This document shows, piece after piece, positions 33,612 through 45,035 of a stretch of DNA of 64,000 nt (its first letter is position 1; the number at the start of each line of letters is the position of its first letter). A program made the position numbers and the translations under genes. The notes under the pieces were generated by a model. That model was not told the DNA's origin. It saw only the letters and a program-made list of their open reading frames with translations, and made no database searches. Where the stretch lies: assembly GCA_029204045.2 (NCBI GenBank), contig CM055076.1, positions 21,330,269 through 21,394,268 on the forward strand, read 5' to 3'. Source of the DNA: Tillandsia leiboldiana. Taxonomy: Eukaryota > Streptophyta > Magnoliopsida > Poales > Bromeliaceae.

Positions 33612-35084
33612 TCAGTTGTCAGAATCTGAGTCTTCAGAGCTTGTGCAACCCATCTTAGAGAGTATCTTTCGCATCCGCTTGTCCATTGAATTGATCTTCT
33701 TCGTTATGGTAATGTGAGCTGCCGTTGTAATTTCAAGCTCTTTGGTAATTCGTTGTTGCTCCGTCCAAATTTGTTCTTGCTTAACAGATAGTCGCTGTTG
33801 TTCCTTGATAATCGATGTTATTGATGCTTCATCATCTGTGCCAGTTGCTTGTCGAGATGGTGATGCGGCAGTGCTTGTACTGTGCTTTGTTCCAGATGCA
33901 GGAACTGGAGTGACATGCGGCAACTTATGGAGGGATTTGACAATAGTAGACTCATTTATCATGCTCAGACATTGATGATAAGTTGTTGAAGTAATGTCAA
34001 CCTGAAATTTCTGTAAAATCCTCATTATAATCAAGGGAAATGGAATTCTCTCAGTGGGGTGAGGATGCTCAACATATCGCGCCATTCTATTCCAGATAAT
34101 GTATGGAATGTTGATATTCAATGCCGTTGCCTCTGATCGATGTCCTATGAGATACAAAAACAGCAACCGGTCCCATCTCACAACCTTTGTCTGCATATTT
34201 GGAAGTATATTGTAGCATGTGATGAAGTTTAAGAAGCGATATTCAAGACGAAGTTCTTTAGAACGAACAGATTTTTCGGTTGATTGTGTTCCCTCGAGAC
34301 AAATTCCCTCTATAACTTTTTGCCATAATGTGTTTGTCAAATTTACCCCCTTCAAGAAGTGAACTCCTTTCTTGCTGGCTTCCATTCCCAAAACCTCGCC
34401 AATCAATTGTGGAGTAATCTTAAACCTTGTGCCTTGGATGTTCGTGTAGAACTCCATAGGACCGTTCTCAACCTCTCGAAGATGTCGTGCATTAGTGTAG
34501 AAGGTCCTCACATGATGCAAACAGTAGCCAAGAGTTTCTGGGAAACGACATACTTGAATAAGGTTTGCTTGTTCAATCAGAAGGCCAAAGGCAGGGGAGT
34601 GACCTTGCAGAGCCTCAAAGTTAACATGCCTTTCACCAATGCATTCGCGATGTGCAAAGGCTCGAAGACGATCAGTGTTAACGAATACTTCTTCCAAGCG
34701 ATGTGGGGAGTCAGGAGCTATCGGCGTGTCAACATTAATGTCCTGTCGTAGCCCACAGCGTCTAGTTATTCTCTTTCTTTTCATGGAGATGATTGGTGCT
34801 GCCTTTGATGCTTTTCCTGGTCCTTTATTTGCCTTTTCTTTTGATTTAACAGACGCCTTTCTCCTTGAATCATCAGACGGTTCTTGTTCATACATTGAGT
34901 CATCATCATCCGTCAATGCTGCCCAGTCAACCTCATGACAATCTACCTCTGTGTCACTGACCTCGACAAAATCACCTTTTTGTTGGAGGTTCTTGGCTCT
35001 CTTTAGTTTATTTGTAGGGCGAGTGTGTACCATTGAGACCAGGAGAAGGATTAACCAAGAGAAACACATTGAATTAAGTGCCAT
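33612..35084 (-). CDS. SIRE third ORF, intact copy (490 aa)
   Basis: I chose the ATG at 35084 because it lies 30 bp after the predicted splice acceptor and begins a signal-peptide-like sequence; the frame is open further upstream only through the predicted intron end. Residues 6-18 are hydrophobic (MCFSWLILLLVS). Residues 36-70 are acidic, and 100-110 basic (SMKRKRITRR). About 135-395 is a globular domain with strongly conserved blocks (LRLEYRFLNFITCYNILPNM; IPYIIWNRM). About 420-475 is a Gln-rich coiled coil, then an acidic tail (SSEDSDSDN). The central domain resembles a putative plant transposon protein family (from memory). It occupies the Sirevirus envelope-like position; a membrane role is inference. 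Confidence 0.75.
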   Translation of the reverse strand: MALNSMCFSWLILLLVSMVHTRPTNKLKRAKNLQQKGDFVEVSDTEVDCHEVDWAALTDDDDSMYEQEPSDDSRRKASVKSKEKANKGPGKASKAAPIISMKRKRITRRCGLRQDINVDTPIAPDSPHRLEEVFVNTDRLRAFAHRECIGERHVNFEALQGHSPAFGLLIEQANLIQVCRFPETLGYCLHHVRTFYTNARHLREVENGPMEFYTNIQGTRFKITPQLIGEVLGMEASKKGVHFLKGVNLTNTLWQKVIEGICLEGTQSTEKSVRSKELRLEYRFLNFITCYNILPNMQTKVVRWDRLLFLYLIGHRSEATALNINIPYIIWNRMARYVEHPHPTERIPFPLIIMRILQKFQVDITSTTYHQCLSMINESTIVKSLHKLPHVTPVPASGTKHSTSTAASPSRQATGTDDEASITSIIKEQQRLSVKQEQIWTEQQRITKELEITTAAHITITKKINSMDKRMRKILSKMGCTSSEDSDSDN

Positions 35085-35114
35085 TGAACAAAATGCTTGA
35101 GTAAAGAAGGTGTC

Positions 35115-35489
35115 CTGTGAAAACCAACTCAAGAACACAAAAATTCTTAGTTTTCAAAAATTGGAAAAATTGTACCCAAACAATCATAATCATGTAGAGA
35201 GACTAAGAATCAAATTAGTTTTGCAAAAGGACTTTTAAAAATAGATCAATTGCATGAATTTCGAAAATCCTTATTATACGCCCTAAAACCGAAATTTTAG
35301 AAATCGAAGCCTAAAAATCCGTTAATCAGGAGAAAACCTAGCATATAATCAAAACAACCCAGAGTTCTTATTTCAAAAGAAATTTGATCAAAAACCATCC
35401 ACAAACAAAATCGATCCAAGAATTTCGTACGTTTGAGGAGGAAAAGAGAAAAACGGTGAAAAACCGAGATTTTGATCAATAAAACTTAC
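35115..35489 (-). other. Predicted leader intron of third ORF, copy D
   Basis: Donor CCAA|GTAAGT at 35489 and acceptor GGTTTTCACAG at 35115 give a 375-bp intron ending 30 bp before the ATG. The donor is also present in the other copies. Confidence 0.55.
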
Positions 35490-35607
35490 TTGGAGTTGAA
35501 GAACCTGAGTTTGAAAGCTTCCAGGAAGGATGAAATCTAGAGAGAGAGGCTCTGGAAACTTCGGAACAAAAGATTGGAGTAAAGAAATCAAAAACCCCTT
35601 TCGTTCC

Positions 35608-35775
35608 TTATAAAACCTAGCCGCGATCCGGATCAGTTCATAACTGCGATCCGGATCGGCTACCCGCAGTGAGAAAACTGCGTTCGGGATCCGGATCGGC
35701 AGATACAATCCGGATCGTCAGCCCGCAGAAGAATTCCTGCGTTCGGGATCCGGATCACCTTGCCCGATCCGGATC
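35608..35775 (-). promoter_or_regulatory. Internal promoter of third ORF, copy D
   Basis: GATCCGGATC-type palindromes between 35625 and 35775, then on the minus strand CTAGGTTTTATAAGG with the TATA box at about 35608-35614. About 120 bp separate it from the splice donor. Confidence 0.55.
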
Positions 35776-36715
35776 GGCCCCAACTTTTTCTTTAGAAAAA
35801 TTTCAGAGAAATTCAAGAAAAACCAGAAAAAGATTGTAAGCACAAAGGTGTATCAACTTTAAACAAAAAGCATCGTTTCACACAATAAGAATTAGATTAT
35901 GCCAAATCTATCAGTAATATCCAAAAATGAAACGAAAATTTACAAGAATTAAATCCCTTAAAGTTGAACACCTTCAATTACATCTAACTTGATCTTATGA
36001 GTAATGCCTTTATCAAATAATCAATTCGGTAAAGAAAATGAAATACAAAGATCAATAGATGTTTGAAATCCCAAATATGGTAGATAATATTTCTAGACAA
36101 TCTGTTGAAGAGAGTGGCTCTTTGAGCATCTTTCTTTAAAATCCCACCTTATACCAACCTTGAAATTTGACAGAGTCAAGTATTTCAACATGCATTTTAC
36201 TTAATCAAAAATTTGAACAACCATGCTTGGTATACATGTGGTAGCTGCACACAATACTCGGACGACCGAGGTGGTAGCTCTTTCCTCCATGTGGTGGTAG
36301 TTTTCACACTCCTCATTGGGATGTAACTCTTTCCACATCTTTTGAGCATTTTACATTATCTTTGACTCCCCCTCAATTGGCTATCAATTATTTAAGATAT
36401 AAAGTATTCAACCAAAAATTGATCTCGATTTCATACTCGACTAAACAGTCAAATAAGATAATGACTATACCAAGAGATCATTGAGAGAGAAATTGACTTT
36501 GATCACTTTAGAAGATGATTTAATTAACATAAACGATCATTGCAACAAAGAAATATTATGATGGCAAAAGCATAATAAATTTCTAAATGTGTGAACAGAT
36601 GCAATTAAAGTCAATTAAGATCTATGCTCAATTACTATCCTATGTATAAACATAGATATTGAATAGAACAAAACAAATACAAAACCTATTTTAAGCAAAG
36701 GTTTCAAAAAGAAGT
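35776..36715 (-). other. SIRE spacer between pol and third ORF, copy D
   Basis: Noncoding; near-identical to 25341-26270. Polypurine-like run in complement at about 36364-36380. No gene. Confidence 0.8.
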
Positions 36716-39700
36716 TTATTTCAAAGAAAGCATACCAATTGCTTTTCGCAAATGAATAAAACGTTTTTGATCCAAAGGTTTTGTTAAAAAGTCAGCTAAT
36801 TGATCTTCAGTTGAAACATATGAAAGTTGAAGAGTATTTGATTCAACTAGCTCTCTAAGAAAATGATATCTAAGTTCAATATGTTTTGTTCTAGAGTGCA
36901 ACACAGGGTTTTTAGAAATGTTAATTGCACTTGTGTTGTCACAAAGAATTGTTACCGAAGATGCTGAAATGCGGAAGTCACTCAATACGCTTTTCATCCA
37001 AATGAGTTGAGTTGAGCAACTTCCAGCTGAAATGTATTCCGCTTCGGCAGTCGAGAGTGCTATGCAATTCTGCTTTTTACTGTGCCATGCAACAAGGCAA
37101 TGGCCAAGATAGAAGCATGCACCACTCGTGCTTTTCCGATCATCCACTGATCCTGCCCAATCGGCATCTGAGTATCCAACAATGTCCAGACTTGTTCCCA
37201 TAGGATACCAAATTCCGAAATTAATTGATCCTTTGATGTACCGGATGATCCGTTTCACCGCTTTCAGGTGAACCTCCTTTGGTGCTGATTGATATCTCGC
37301 GCAAATCCCAACACTAAAGGATATATCCGGGCGACTAGCCGTGAGGTAAAGTAGACTTCCAATCATACTTCTATACAGTTTCTCGTCTACATTCTCACTA
37401 TGTGATTCACTTCCAAGTCCCTTGTGGCTAGTTCCCATTGGAGTTGGAAAATCTTTACAATTTTCTAGATCAAACTTTTTGACCAACTCCAGTGCATACT
37501 TGGATTGACTCAAGTGAATACCTTCATCATTTTATTTAATTTGCAATCCAAGAAAATAAGACAGTTCGCCCATCATGGACATCTCAAATTCGCTTTCCAT
37601 GGTCTCTGCGAATTTAGAAGCATCATTATCTTTTGTTGCACCAAATACAATGTCATCGACATAGATTTGTGCTACAATGAAATTATTTTGATAATGCTTC
37701 ACAAAGAGAGTCCTGTCAGCTCCCCCTCGAGTATAGCCCTTCTCCAAAAGGTGCTTTGTTAACCTTTCGTACCATGCTCGCGGTGCTTGTTTCAGACCGT
37801 AAAGAGCCTTTTTCAAACGAAAAACATGGTTAGGTTGTTTATGATCTACAAAACCTTTCGGTTGAGCTACATAAACTTCCTCATTTAAAAACCCATTTAG
37901 AAATGCGCTCTTGACGTCCATTTGAAATAATTTGATTTTAAAATGACAAGCAATAGCAAACAATATACGAATGGACTCGAGTCTAGCTACAGGGGCGAAA
38001 GTTTCGTCAAAGTCTATACCTTCTACTTGAGAGTAGCCTTGAGCAACTAGTCGTGCCTTGTTCCTGATGATAGTACCATCTTCATCTTTCTTGTTCTTGA
38101 AGATCCATTTGGTACCTATCATATTATGTTGCTTTGGAGGCTTCGTTAATTCCCAGACTTTGTTTCGCTCAAATTGATGGAGCTCTTCCTGCATTGCTTT
38201 AATCCAGTAGTCATCCTGAAGAGCTTCATCTATTGTCTTTGGTTCGATTAAAGATACGTAGCAAGCAAATCCGCAAACCAACTGCCTTCGAGTTCTAACT
38301 CCTTCTTGTGGATCTCCAATGATGTTCGATTCCGGATGATCCTTGGAGATTCGTAGCGTTTGTTGAAACGGAGTACTCGGAGGTACACGAGATGATTCCT
38401 GCACATCAGATAAACTAGAAGAACCATTAGATGCATCATTAATATTGGAAGTATTATTATGAGAAGATGCACTAGCAGGAGAATCATCATCTAGAGAGAT
38501 ATCGAGGGTAGATTTTTCAGATTCAAAATGAGAAGCTTCATCTACTTTAACATTTATAGATTCTACGATCGTCTTAGATTCAATGTTAAATACTCGATAT
38601 GCTCTGCTATTCGTAGAATAACCCAAAAAGATCCCTTCATCACTTCGAGAGTCGAACTTTCCAAGATTTTCACGGTCACGTAAGATGTAACATCGACTCC
38701 CGAAGATACGAAAGTACTTGATATCCGGTTTTCTACTAAACCACAGCTCATATGGTGTATTCAAGGTTCCTGGGCGCAAATACACTCTGTTAATGACATA
38801 GACAGCGGTGTTCACAGCTTCAGCCCAAAAATGTAGCGGTAATTTCCGGCTATGAAGCATCACACGCGCCATCTCTTGAACAACCCTGTTTTTGCGCTCA
38901 ACAACACCATTCTGCTGAGGTGTATAGGGTGCCGAGAATTCATGTTTAATGCCATTTGAAGTACAAAAGTCAATGAATTTTGAATTTATGAATTCTCCAC
39001 CCCTATCACTTCTAACACGAATGATCTTTTCATTCTTTTCAATCATAATACGATGGCAAATCTCATGAAAAGAGTCAAACGTATCAGCTTTCTCTCTCAG
39101 AAATGCTACCCAAGAAAACCGAGAGAAATCATCAACCAATAAAAAGATGTACCATTTACCTCCCAAAGATGGTTGACGGGTCGGCCCCATTAAATCCATG
39201 TGCAACAGTTCCAAGGGCCGTTTTGTACCAACGTGGTTCAAGTTCTTGTGTGCAGTCCTAGACTGTTTTCCCTTTTGGCAACCACCACACACAACGTTTT
39301 GTTTAAATAAAAGCTTTGGAATCCCCTTGACCACGTCCTTGTTTGAAATTCTAGTAAGTTCCTTAAAATTTAAGTGACCTAGCCTTTCATGCCAAAGAGT
39401 TTCATTATTCAAAGCGGCTAAGTTACAATTTTCAGAAAATTTATTAGGAACAACATAACAATTGTTTTCAGATCTAACCCCTTTTAGAAAGAAAGCATGG
39501 TCCTTATCAGTTACAACGCATTCAACCGATGAAAAGTTAACTGAAAAACCATTGTCGCAAAGTTGACTTATGCTTATGAGGTTAGTCTTAAGGCCATCAA
39601 CAAATAAGACGTTTTTCAAAATCGGGCCATCTGGAATAGCTACCGTCCCTTTTCCAACAATTTTGGAAGATCGACCGTCTCCGAAAACAACGTGTCCTCC

Positions 39701-41833
39701 GGAGATTTTCTCAAGATTTTGAAAACTATTTTTGTCACCGGTCATGTGACGGGAACACCCGCTATCCAGATACCAAGACGAGCTATCATATGCATGCAAG
39801 GAAATATTGGAAACAAGACAAGGGAAAATTTCACCTTTGCGCACCCAAACCTTTTTGGAATGCGTCTGTAATGGTCGTGAAGTTTTGTGCCTAGGTGAAA
39901 GCGTCTTGTTAAAACGATTGTTGCTCCTTGATGAAGTCGTCTTGCGCGGTGAACTACCAAGTCTCTTTTCATTTGAAAAGTTTTGCTTTGATTTCCGGAA
40001 AGGAGGCTTTTTGGTAGTTGATGCAAGAGGTGCTTGAGATGAGCGTTCGACTCCCGTCTTGCAATATCTTCTTATGTGCCCTGAAACACCACAACGAAAA
40101 CATACCTTAGATCTTGACGATCCCAAAGAGGATGAAGTAGGTTTGTTGTCGTTGTTTGTCTTGAATTCCGGTGTCGGAGGAGGAGATACCGACTGAGGCA
40201 CAAAAACTGTCTCACTCGAACTTGGACTGTTTCCAGTTTGAGTGTATCCGAGGCCGAACCTATTTGATTGACCAAGACCAAGAAGTCTATCCAACTTACT
40301 CCTTCCTGAAGAGAATCGCTGTAAGTCATTCTTGAGTTGGAAAATGGTCTTTGTCATTTCCAGGTTATCCTGTCGAGCCTCGTTGTAGAGCTTTGAAAAG
40401 TGATTCGCGTTATCCACCAGATTTGTATGTTCCTTTTCAAGTTGCTCATTGGACTCTTGAAGGGAAGCATTTTCTTTTATGAGGTTTTCCCTTTCCACTT
40501 CAAGAGCGTTTGAGAGAGAAGTCGCTCTTTTTGCTTCTTCTTCGAGATCATGCAATCTCCCTCTCAAACTCTTGTTTTGCTTAGCCACTTTCTTTGAGTC
40601 CCTCAAAAGTCTGTGGTAGGCTAGAGCAAAATCTTCACCTTCCGAATCATCCGATTCATTGTCCATTGCATTCTTTTCAACAGTGGAGTTGGACAATGAT
40701 TCAGACGTACTTGCCATAAAGCACATGAATGGTGAAGATGTGGACGCGTGGAATGCCGTGGAGCTCTTTTCTTCATCACTTGAAGACGACTCATTTGACG
40801 TTGAGTTGTCATCCCAAGTGACGACTTGCATCGCCTTCTTCTTTGCCGGATACTTGTTAGGACACTCCGTTGCAATGTGGCCGTAGCCTCGACATTTGAA
40901 GCATTGCAGTTGTCCTTCTGAACTTTTCTTATCCTTTGAGAAGTTCTCCTGCTTTCTTGACTTGTGACTTGGAGTACCCTTGCCTTTGTTCCACTTTCTG
41001 AAGGATGGAGATTTGCTTGAATTACCCCTTCGAAAGTTGCGGCGAAAATTCCTTGTCAAGAGAGCGAGCTGCTTCTCAAATTCCTCCATAGAAAGGTTCT
41101 CGTCATCGTCCGAGGAGGATGTATCCGCGTCTTCTTCCTTAGTTGTTTTCAACGCATAACCTGAAGACTTAGAAGTGGATGCTTTTCCAGAAGAATTGTT
41201 AGTATTAAAAGTCATTTCATAAGTTTGTAATGAACCAACTAATTCTTCTACACGTATTTCGTCCGGGTGTTTAATAGTTTCAATGGCAGTAACCTTTGGG
41301 CGAAATCGTTCAGGAAGAGTTCTTAAGATTTTTCTTACAATCTTAAATTCTGGAATCTTCTCTCCCAGATTAGCACATGAGTTTACGATGTCTTGCAATC
41401 GTGTATAGTAGTCCGTGAAAGATTCATTTTCTGCCATCAAAATAGAGTCAAACTTGCTCGTAAGCATCTGCAGTTTCTGAATCTTCACGAGGTTAGTTCC
41501 CTCATGTGTAACCTGGAGAACATCCCAGATTTCTTTCGCAGTCTCACATGCCGAGACGCGAGAGAATTCAGTTTGAGATAAGGCATTAAAAATAGCATTA
41601 ATTCCCTTGCCATTGTAAGAAGATAACTCAAACTCTTCCTTGGTCCATTTCGACCTAGGTTTTAAGGTGTGAACATCAGAGATAAGTTCAGTTGGATTAG
41701 TCCATCCTGATTCAATTGAATGCCACACCCTTTCGTCGATGGAAGATAAAAAGGCTTTCATCCGTACTTTCCAGTACGCATAATTTGTTCCATCAAAGAA
41801 AGGGGGTCGATTGATGTTTCCACCTTCAACCAT
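36716..41833 (-). pseudogene. SIRE gag-pol polyprotein, copy D (one internal stop)
   Basis: A 1705-residue frame broken only by a TAA at 37532-37534, where the sister copy has CAA (Gln). Domains: gag with DUF4219/UBN2-like sequence (1-210), CCHC knuckle C311-C314-H319-C324, predicted coiled coil (about 405-505), second CCHC C578-C581-H586-C591, protease DSG (690-692), zinc-binding H815/H820/C849/C852, integrase D880-D943-E979 (D,D35E), RT from about 1240 with YVDD at 1391-1394, then RNase H after the stop (SDADWAG, STAEAEY). Gag and pol share one frame. Two zinc knuckles and a gag coiled coil are notable. The stop falls in the RT connection, so RT would lack its end and RNase H. Confidence 0.95.
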
Positions 41834-41852
41834 TGTTCACAACCCTATTCCC

Positions 41853-41864
41853 GCTCTGATACCA
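41853..41864 (-). other. Primer binding site of copy D
   Basis: TGGTATCAGAGC on the minus strand, two bases from LTR 3, matching initiator tRNA-Met. Confidence 0.93.
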
Positions 41865-41866
41865 CT

Positions 41867-43203
41867 TGTTGGGTCGTATATAATACGGATCTAAATAGGG
41901 GAAGAAACACCTAGAGGGGGGTGAATAGGTGTAAACGTATAAACACTCAAAAATCGTTGCGATAAAAAACCCAATGCGGAAATGAAAATAACTCGCAAGA
42001 TTTTTACGTGGAAAACTCCATCACCGGAGTAAAAAACCACGGGACCGATAACACGGCAGAAATCCACTAGAATTAAAACACGTACAAGGTGATTTACCGT
42101 ACACACTTACGACTCAACCTTTTCCATACGCTCCTAGAGGATCTTCTCCGCTCGCTCCAGACGCTTCTCGAATCCACGATCTGCGCCCAACGCCGAATCC
42201 ACGGCGTCCAACGTCGAATCCACGACGTCCGACCGAATCCACGGTCTTCACCCAATAGCACCCTTCGAATCCACGAACGTGCCTCGCTCCGAATCCACGA
42301 GAGCGAATGAACCTTGAATCCACAAGGACACGCGAATCCACGCGCCGATTTTGGGGTAATCGTTGTTTTTTGGGTGGTGATGATCCGCCGAATACTTAGA
42401 TCAAAGATAGATCGGAAATACCATCTAAGTATTCATTAGTTTGATTCAACTCAAGATGTGAGTATGAAAACCTAGAATCAAACTAATCAATATAGATGAA
42501 GAAACATAGAGTATTTTCTAATGATTTCCTTTCTTCTCTATTTGTGGATCTATAGCCGTATAAGATGATATATGAAAATGACGGCTATGTGGATTGACCC
42601 TAGAAAGAAAGACATAGGGTCTATTTATAGGTTAGAAACCCTAGGAAGGAGATAAGAATCAAAAACCTGCCATTTCTGGAATTTTACGGACGGCGATCCG
42701 GATCGTGATAACTGAGATCCGGATCGTCATAACGAAACAGCCAATTCCAGAAAAACGAAGGTTCGGGATCCGGATCATGTAACTACGATCCGGATCGTTC
42801 ATACAGTTCACCAAACATCAACGTTCGGGATCCGGATTGCGAAGCAAGATCCGGATCGTTCAAGGTAGATGGTAAACTCAACGTTCGGGATCCGGATCAA
42901 GAGACTACGATCCGGATTGCGACGATGTATGAACGAACCACCTTCGGGATCCGGATCGAACAGCCTGATCCGGATCCTGAACATGTCCCAAGTCCAGTTT
43001 TTGATTTTTATGCAATGAAAGATTCTTCCAAGTGTTTCTACACTACAAGAAGTATTCGGATCACACAAATTCTTTAGTTAAACATACCTGATCCTTTTGA
43101 ATTCTTCTTTCTTGAGATTGAGTTAAATGATCCAACTTTCTTCACCTTCAATCTTCAGGACTTGAAACTTTCACGAAACTACGCCAACTCAAATTCCGTA
43201 ACA
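41867..43203 (-). repeat. SIRE LTR 3 of the array (1337 bp)
   Basis: Complete LTR (TGTTGGG...CCGTAACA on the plus strand), 5' LTR of copy D. Near-identical to LTR 2. It ends against a truncated gag start of another SIRE copy at 43204. Confidence 0.93.
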
Positions 43204-43319
43204 GATTGCCACACCCGTTCGTCGATGGAAACTAAAAAGGCTTTCATCCGTACTTTCCAGTACGCATAATTTGTTCCATCGAAGAACGGGGGTCGGTTGA
43301 TGTTTCCACCTTCAACCAT
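43204..43319 (-). pseudogene. SIRE gag 5' fragment, element E
   Basis: Encodes the first 38-39 residues of the same gag (MVEGGNINRPP...SIDERVWQS) and stops at LTR 3. Small differences from copies B and D (for example LVSIDERVWQS) show it belongs to another element. The rest of this gag is not in the window; the matching pol and 3' LTR are probably those at 1-7370. Confidence 0.88.
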
Positions 43320-43338
43320 TGTTTACAACCCTATTCCC

Positions 43339-43350
43339 GCTCCGATACCA
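43339..43350 (-). other. Primer binding site, element E
   Basis: TGGTATCGGAGC on the minus strand: the initiator tRNA-Met PBS with one changed base. Confidence 0.85.
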
Positions 43351-43352
43351 CT

Positions 43353-44703
43353 TGTTGGGTTATATGTAATAAGGATCTAAATAGGGGAAAAAACACCTAG
43401 AGGGGGGTGAATAGGTGTAAACGTATAAACACTCAAAAATCGTTGCGATAAAAACCCAATGCGGAAATAAAAATAACTCGCAAGATTTTTACGTGGAAAA
43501 CTCCATCACCGGAGTAAAAAACCACGGGACCGATAACACGGCAGAAATCCACTAGAATTAAAACACGTACAAGGTGATTTACCGTACACACTTACGACTC
43601 AACCTTTTCCATACGCTCCTAGAGGATCTTCTCCGCTCGCTCCGCGACGCTTCTCGAATCCACGATCTGCGCCCAACGCCGAATCCACGTCGTCCAACGT
43701 CGAATCCACGACGTCCGACCGAGTCCACGGTCTTCACCCTATAGCACCCTTCGAATCCACGAAACGTGCCTCGCTTCGAATCCACGAGAGCGGTTGAATC
43801 TTGAATCCACAAGGACACGCGAATCCACACGCCGATTTTTGGGGTAAATCGTTGTTTTTGGTGGTGATGATCCGCCGAATACTTAGATCAAAGATAGATC
43901 GGAAATACCATCTAAGTATTCATTAGTTTGATTCAACTCAAGATGTGAGTATGAAAACCTAGAATCAAACTAATCAATATAGATGAAGAAACATAGAGTA
44001 TTCTCTAATGATTTCCTTTCTTCTCTATATGTGGATCTAGAGCCGTAAAAGATGATACAAGAATATGACGGCTATTTTCCTTCTTTTTGGATTAACCCTA
44101 GACAAAGAGTCATAGGGTCTATTTATAGGTTAGAAACCCTAGGAAGGAGATAAGAATCAAAAACCTAACATTTCTGGAAATTTTACAGACGGCGATCCGG
44201 ATCGGATTAGCTGTGATCCGGATCGTCGTAACGAGTCAGGCAATTCCAGAAAAACGAAGGTTCGGGATCCGGATCGAAGCGCTTGATCCGGATCGTTCAT
44301 GCAGTTCACCAAACATCAACGTTCGGGATCCGGATTGCGAAGCCTGATCCGGATCGTTCAAGGAAGATGGTAAACTCAGTGTTCGGGATCCGGATCAAGA
44401 GAGGCTACGATCCGGATTGAACTGGTGTATGAACGAACCACCTTCGGGATCCGGATCGAACAACCTGATCCGGATCCTGAACATGTCCCAAGTCCAGTTT
44501 TTGATTTTTATGCAATGAAAGATTCTTCCAAGTGTTTCTACACTACAAGAAGTATTCGGATCACACAAAATCTTTAGTTAAACATACCTGATCCTTTTGA
44601 ATTCTTCTTTCTTGAGATTGAGTTAAATGATCCAACTTTCTTCACCTTCAATCTTCAAGACTTGAGACTTTCACGAAACTACGCCAACTCAAATTCCGTA
44701 ACA
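43353..44703 (-). repeat. SIRE 5' LTR of element E (1351 bp)
   Basis: Complete LTR in minus orientation. It shares length and diagnostic variants with the plus-strand LTR at 6020-7370 (TTATATGTAATAAGG end; CAAGCGCTTCG between palindromes; the AAGGAAAATAGCCG variant), not with LTRs 1-3. Flanked by TCGAG at 44704-44708, the complement of CTCGA after 7370. Confidence 0.92.
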
Positions 44704-45035
44704 TCGAGAATAACTAGACTATTACTAGCCCATGCTCAACACCCCGAGCATACATGAACCACAAGGCAAGAAAAGAAAATGTTTTCTCCTAGGTTCAATT
44801 CCAAGTATAGATAATGCAATAATAGAAATATCCTATCTAAATGGCCATACAACTCATGCAATTGTTCCAAGAAGGATAGGTTTAATTAAGGGGATCATTT
44901 AACAAGTTTAAGCATGATTTAACTACGGAAAAATAACAGGGATTCATATACAACTCAAGTTGGAATTGATAAACTCAATGTGTAGGGGAAAGTTTCAAGG
45001 TACACATTCAATCCACCAGAAACGTGCTAATCCGA
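44704..45035. other. Flank of element E, no gene seen
   Basis: About 330 bp of AT-rich sequence between the SIRE LTR and an older gypsy LTR. Probably gypsy debris; nothing recognisable. Confidence 0.45.

Larger units (their letters stand above)
31421..43203 (-). mobile_element. SIRE element D (minus), nearly intact
   Basis: LTR 2, polypurine tract, spacer, intact third ORF, internal promoter, spacer, gag-pol with a single stop, PBS, LTR 3. The two LTRs look nearly identical, so insertion (or homogenisation) was recent. Right flank of LTR 3 is GATTG, inside the gag of another SIRE element. Confidence 0.92.

Noticed and set aside
11488..43203. The array as one insertion bounded by LTR 1 and LTR 3
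   Set aside because: Outer flanks AGATC and GATTG do not match, and there is a third LTR with PBS and polypurine tract in the middle.
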